A DNA stretch of 8,792 nt from Alphaproteobacteria bacterium. GTDB taxonomy: Bacteria; Pseudomonadota; Alphaproteobacteria; UBA3830. The position numbers and the translations under genes are program-made. Positions 6,248-8,792 of this stretch are shown piece after piece. Where the stretch lies: positions 1 to 8,792 of the forward strand of contig BNWE01000052.1 in the NCBI GenBank assembly GCA_025998595.1, in the 5' to 3' direction. The notes beneath the pieces were generated by a model that did not search any database, was not told the origin of the DNA, and was given only the letters and a program-made list of their open reading frames with translations. The stretch's first letter is position 1. Each line of letters starts with the position of its first letter.

Positions 6248-6248
6248 G
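6240..6248 (+). promoter_or_regulatory. DnaA-box-like sequence near the iterons
   Basis: TTATCCACG matches the consensus TTATCCACA at eight of nine bases and lies about 190 bases left of the iterons. Another eight-of-nine match (ATATCCACA on the minus strand) lies at 6978-6986, overlapping the chosen rep start. Iteron-type origins often include DnaA boxes, but single near-matches also occur by chance. Confidence 0.35.
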
Positions 6249-6441
6249 GTAATATGCAGCGCATGTTAAAACATTTATCGTTTTTAGAAAAGAAATTTAG
6301 CACACACGAATCATAGCTTAGAAAACATTTAATTAAAATTGCGCAGATTTCGTTTAGTGTGTTTTTTTATTTAGCAGATTTAACATATTTAAGGCAAACC
6401 TGCAAACGCCTCTACGACAGACGTTTTGCCAAGTGTATGGT

Positions 6442-6606
6442 ACCCAAATCGTAGATATTGGGCACCCAAATCGTAGATATTGGGCACCCAAATCGTAGAT
6501 ATTGGGCACCCAAATCGTAGATATTGGGCACCCAAATCGTAGATATTGGGCACCCAAATCGTAGATATTGGGCACCCAAATCGTAGATATTGGGCACCCA
6601 AATCGG
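6442..6606 (+). repeat. Iterons: seven perfect 22-bp direct repeats plus a partial eighth (plasmid origin)
   Basis: The unit is ACCCAAATCGTAGATATT followed by GGGC. Full copies start at 6442, 6464, 6486, 6508, 6530, 6552 and 6574; the eighth (6596-6606) diverges after ACCCAAATCG. All seven appear identical. The 22-bp period is two helical turns, as expected for initiator-binding iterons. Each unit has short inverted arms CCCAA/TTGGG. The array lies 380 bases before the Rep gene and beside AT-rich DNA. There are no spacers, so it is not a CRISPR array. Confidence 0.9.
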
Positions 6607-6750
6607 AGGTGCACAAGCAAAGTAACAGAATTGTAGCTGACATCCGCCATGTTATACCAAAAACATTTTTTACACATTTACTAACATGTTGTTTTCTTTT
6701 CTTTTATCGTGCACCTGTGTGTTTTTATGGAAAATTTGGTTGAGTGCATA

Positions 6751-6782
6751 ATATCATATCATGCTATATCATGTAATATATG
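6751..6782. repeat. AT-rich ATATCATG repeat block upstream of rep, copy 1
   Basis: ATATCATATCATG is followed by CTATATCATGTAATATATG. The CTATATCAT / ATCATGTRATATATG pattern recurs at 6887-6911. It could be a melting region or an operator of the rep promoter. Confidence 0.45.
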
Positions 6783-6886
6783 TTGGTTTTATATTTGCTG
6801 CGATTTTGTTTTTCACTACCACTCTGTTTTTCTTTTGTTTTTCGGCATAGCGATGTGGTTTAATGAGAAAACGATACCATACCATA

Positions 6887-6911
6887 CTATATCATATCAT
6901 GTGATATATGG
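6887..6911. repeat. AT-rich repeat block upstream of rep, copy 2, with inverted repeat
   Basis: CTATATCATATCATG is followed by TGATATATGG. Within it ATATCA (6894-6899) and TGATAT (6902-6907) form perfect 6-bp arms around TG, an operator-like site about 75 bases before the chosen rep start. It shares most of its sequence with the block at 6751-6782. Confidence 0.45.
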
Positions 6912-6984
6912 TTCCGTGTTTGATCAAACTTGCATCTCTAACGGTGCTATGCTAGTTTTGAATGGTAATTTCAATGCTGTGGAT

Positions 6985-8409
6985 ATGAAAACAAAAGATA
7001 ACAACGATGTAATGCTCATGAAGCACACTGCAGCTATACATATCAGTAATATTCTTACATTGAATCAGAGAAAAATCGCTAATATTTTACTGAAGAATGC
7101 CTACCTAGAGTTGGATGAAGATAAATGGCATCATATGCCAGTTAGGGAACTACTAGATCAATTAGGATGGAAGAACAATAGTAATTTTACAGAAATGATT
7201 AAGGCTGATTTGAGTGCATTAAATAAAACTCAGTTGGAATGGAACATTCTAAAGCGGGATAGAAAAAAAGCCTGGGGAATAACAACATTTCTTGCAGATG
7301 CGGAGATGAAGAATGGAATTATTTCTTATTCATATAGTCGTGCCATGAGAAATTCATTTCGCAATCCCAATATTTATGCCAAGCTTAGTTTGCTCGTGCA
7401 AAAAGAGTTTAGGAGTAAATACAGTTTGGTATTGTGGGAGTATGTTTCAAGTGAACTGGATACATGCAAAAAAGAACAGGTGCTGACAGATTGGATATCA
7501 TTGAATGATATAGTACGTCTGTTTGGATTAGCCGAAGATAAAGGTTGTCGCTTATTTAAGGCAATAAACCAAAAAATTCTAGTACCAAGCATTAAAGAGA
7601 TCAATGATAAAACAAACATTTCTATTGAAATAGAAACACAGAGAGAGGGAAAAAAAGTTGTTGCAGTTAGATTCTTAATTGTGCGAGCGGCAGTATCTGC
7701 ACCGGTGTTACAGCTATCAGCAGATGAATGTGCAAGCACGCTCTTCAATGTCAAAGCTGAATTAAAACGCACCAGTGTGCTGGAATCTGCAACACATGCG
7801 TTTTCTCTTGCTGAGTCTGTTTCAACATTGCAAGCACATTCTGCACACGCTGAAGCTAGAGGCAAAGCCATTAGTGCCAATACTGTACGCATCAAAGCAT
7901 TAATGCCAGAAATGCTATCGCTGGCAACCACGCTGGGAATCTCGAAGGAGAAGCTTCAAAATGATATTAGTATGTATGGAGAGGAGAGGGTAAAGACTGC
8001 GATGGAGTATACCAGCAAACGAGTTGACGCTGGAAAAGCAATTAACAATGTTGCCGCATTTTATAGTGTGGCATTAAGAGATAATTGGGCAGATGTCGTT
8101 TCGTCAAAAACTGTAAAAGGTACCATAACAAAGGAAAAAACTGATGAACAGATGAATCTATTTGTAGGACCAGATCCATTCTTGAAATTTATGGGCGGAA
8201 TGAGAAAAGCATTAGGTGATACTATTTTTGGCGCTTGGTTTAGCGGTTGTAAATTTGTTTCAATTGTTGATGGTACAATGACAATTGAAACAGACTCTGA
8301 TTTAAAAATAGATTATATTCGAAATCACTACTCTTCTGATATAAGAAAGGCTCTTACTGATGAATCATTGAACTTAGAGATCAATATGGTGGTGCGTGAT
8401 ATTATATGA
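6985..8409 (+). CDS. rep: Plasmid replication initiator, Rep_3 type with C-terminal DnaA domain-I-like region
   Basis: It should bind the iterons and start replication of the element. From the ATG at 6985 the protein has 474 residues. Residues about 18-235 resemble the Rep_3/RepB initiator fold of two winged helices (ILTLNQRKIANILLKNAYLE at the start, then VLWEYVSSELD). An Ala/Ser-rich linker follows. Residues about 305-370 carry YGEERVKTAMEYTSKR and AINNVAAFYSVALRDNW, a motif common near the C-terminus of replication proteins. The last 80 residues resemble DnaA domain I (MRKALGDTIFGAWF, IDYIRNHYSSDIRKAL), which in DnaA contacts the replicative helicase. The frame is open back to a GTG at 6709, but the extra part is repeat-derived and hydrophobic, so it was rejected. 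An ATG at 6949 is possible; no start has a strong ribosome binding site. Confidence 0.85.
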   Translation: MKTKDNNDVMLMKHTAAIHISNILTLNQRKIANILLKNAYLELDEDKWHHMPVRELLDQLGWKNNSNFTEMIKADLSALNKTQLEWNILKRDRKKAWGITTFLADAEMKNGIISYSYSRAMRNSFRNPNIYAKLSLLVQKEFRSKYSLVLWEYVSSELDTCKKEQVLTDWISLNDIVRLFGLAEDKGCRLFKAINQKILVPSIKEINDKTNISIEIETQREGKKVVAVRFLIVRAAVSAPVLQLSADECASTLFNVKAELKRTSVLESATHAFSLAESVSTLQAHSAHAEARGKAISANTVRIKALMPEMLSLATTLGISKEKLQNDISMYGEERVKTAMEYTSKRVDAGKAINNVAAFYSVALRDNWADVVSSKTVKGTITKEKTDEQMNLFVGPDPFLKFMGGMRKALGDTIFGAWFSGCKFVSIVDGTMTIETDSDLKIDYIRNHYSSDIRKALTDESLNLEINMVVRDII

Positions 8410-8435
8410 TGTGGTAGCATATAATATGATATTAT
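8397..8435. repeat. TGATATTAT direct repeats downstream of rep
   Basis: TGATATTAT occurs at 8397-8405 (overlapping the rep stop), 8427-8435, and again at 8555-8563 over the parA start. The surrounding DNA resembles the AT-rich repeats before rep. These may be partition or operator sites. The motif is short and AT-rich, so chance is a fair alternative. Confidence 0.35.
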
Positions 8436-8496
8436 GCGATTGGCTTCATGTGATCGCTTGCAATGCTGAAGCTGAATCTATAGAGTGAATGGAGCT

Positions 8497-8549
8497 AGTG
8501 CTACGCTGGTGGTAAAGTAGTAAATGGGGTCAGTGTCACGCTGGTGGTA
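8497..8549. repeat. Two 18-bp direct repeats before parA, carrying palindrome copies 3 and 4
   Basis: AGTGCTACGCTGGTGGTA (8497-8514) and AGTGTCACGCTGGTGGTA (8532-8549) differ at two adjacent bases and start 35 bases apart. The second includes the 15-base sequence also found beside recR, and the complement of both contains ACCAGCGT. The last copy supplies GGTGG, the likely ribosome binding site of parA. Candidate centromere-like or ParA autoregulatory sites, or a dispersed genomic repeat. Confidence 0.5.
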
Positions 8550-8553
8550 TGAT

Positions 8554-8622
8554 ATGATATTATTGGTAGGTGGAGAAAAGGGAGGAACTGGTAAAACAAC
8601 GCTTGTTACTAGGTCCTGTTAG
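8554..8622 (+). pseudogene. parA: ParA partition ATPase, truncated after Walker A by an IS
   Basis: The ATG at 8554 follows GGTGG by 6 bases. The first 19 residues, MILLVGGEKGGTGKTTLVT, are the N-terminus of a ParA/MinD-type ATPase with the deviant Walker A motif KGGTGKT (signature Lys9, Lys14). The frame then enters IS sequence and stops at 8620-8622 after 22 codons. The rest of ParA (Walker A', Walker B and the DNA-binding surface) is not in the window and would have to lie beyond the IS. It follows rep by 144 bases, the usual place for a partition operon. It cannot be functional as it stands, so plasmid partition is likely lost unless another copy exists. Confidence 0.8.
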
Positions 8623-8792
8623 CGAAATTATCGTAACCATATAAGAGCTCCTGCGATATATAAAAAGGACATATATGAAGACGAAGTTTTACAAAACCTA
8701 GAAAACACTCTTCTGAACCATTTTATCTTGCTGAAGAAATTTTCAACAAGGTGTCGTTCTTTATATAAATGCTTATCTATTTCTCTTTTTTT
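8612..8792 (-). mobile_element. IS5-family element inserted in parA (one end only)
   Basis: The element begins at about 8612 with GGTCCTGTTAGCGAAATT, a typical IS5-type terminus, and contains the C-terminal end of an IS5-type transposase on the minus strand. The parA bases just before it are ACTA; a TA or CTAG target duplication would suit this family, but the far end is outside the window. The junction was placed where the ParA-like frame ends, so it may be off by a base or two. Confidence 0.75.
8628..8792 (-). CDS. IS5-family transposase, C-terminal part (runs off the window)
   Basis: On the minus strand the frame is open from the right edge to a TAA at 8630-8628, giving the last 54 residues. 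They contain the Y(2)R(3)E(6)K signature in YKERHLVENFFSKIK (with the catalytic Glu), then WFRRVFSRFCK and finally YIAGALIWLR, the usual ending of IS5-family (IS427/IS1031-like) transposases. The stop lies 16 bases from the element end. The N-terminus, and whether the protein is made by frameshifting as in some members, cannot be seen. The visible part has no damage, so the element may be recent. Confidence 0.82.
   Translation of the reverse strand, partial: KKREIDKHLYKERHLVENFFSKIKWFRRVFSRFCKTSSSYMSFLYIAGALIWLR

Larger units (their letters stand above)
6248..6984. other. oriV: Putative replication origin region between the XRE gene and rep
   Basis: No protein gene is supported here. The stretch holds AT-rich DNA (about 6270-6400), the iteron array (6442-6606), more AT-rich DNA, and two blocks of ATATCATG-type repeats (6751-6782 and 6887-6911) just before rep. 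Iterons plus an AT-rich segment beside a Rep_3-type initiator gene is the standard layout of an iteron plasmid origin. The exact melting site and rep promoter could not be assigned. Confidence 0.65.

Noticed and set aside
6442..6606. CRISPR array
   Set aside because: The repeats are contiguous 22-bp units with no variable spacers, no cas genes are present, and the position before a rep gene identifies them as iterons.
6354..6677. Minus-strand proteins with repeats such as YDLGAQYLRFG across the iterons
   Set aside because: These are translations of the iteron DNA in several frames. The unit is 22 bp, so frames cycle through the array, and there is no independent coding evidence.
6709..6984. 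N-terminal extension of the Rep protein to the GTG at 6709
   Set aside because: The extra 92 residues are translated AT-rich repeats, rich in Cys, Phe and His, and unlike Rep_3 N-termini. The domain begins about 18 residues after the Met at 6985.
7374..7931. A 185-residue minus-strand frame inside rep
   Set aside because: It lies entirely opposite the well-supported rep coding frame and shows no family signature.
8676..8702. A plus-strand gene starting at the ATG after AAAAAGGACATAT
   Set aside because: It meets a stop after eight codons and lies opposite the well-supported IS5 transposase C-terminus.

Overview
This window looks like part of the genome of an AT-rich, probably host-associated alphaproteobacterium, of the Rickettsiales or Holosporales kind. 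The placement rests on three things: the style of the housekeeping proteins (an alpha-type DNA polymerase III delta-prime and a PhaB-like reductase), the density of intact and decayed insertion sequences, and a plasmid-type replication initiator ending in a DnaA domain-I-like region. I recall such initiators from rickettsial plasmids. The order or genus cannot be fixed from the sequence alone.

Positions 1-4022 are chromosomal in character. A secreted protein of unknown function (minus strand) runs off the left edge. Next come holB and recR on the minus strand, 12 bases apart and probably co-transcribed. Divergent from them is a plus-strand pair: a PhaB/FabG-type reductase followed at once by an MlaD-like MCE lipid-transport protein. 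The tail of the MCE protein is 15 copies of a 9-residue repeat (27-bp DNA unit). An IS110-family transposase remnant lies 25 bases after its stop codon.

Positions 4023-5968 are a breakage zone. They hold a patchwork of short frames, a complete 1140-bp IS4-family element with 16-bp inverted repeats but no visible target duplication, and about 390 bases without a convincing gene.

Positions 5969-8792 are a plasmid-type replicon: a small XRE-family regulator pointing left, seven perfect 22-bp iterons plus a partial eighth, an AT-rich segment with inverted repeats, a Rep_3-type initiator with a C-terminal DnaA domain-I-like segment, an intergenic region with repeated motifs, and the first ~19 codons of a ParA partition ATPase. 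ParA is cut by an IS5-family element whose transposase C-terminus is readable on the minus strand up to the right edge.

Taken together, an iteron replicon lies on the same molecule as recR, holB, phaB and mlaD. Either a plasmid has integrated into the chromosome and is decaying through IS insertion, or this is a chromid or large plasmid carrying core genes. The most unusual points are the initiator's domain combination, the recently expanded mlaD tail, and a small imperfect palindrome that recurs at recR, in mlaD and twice before parA.
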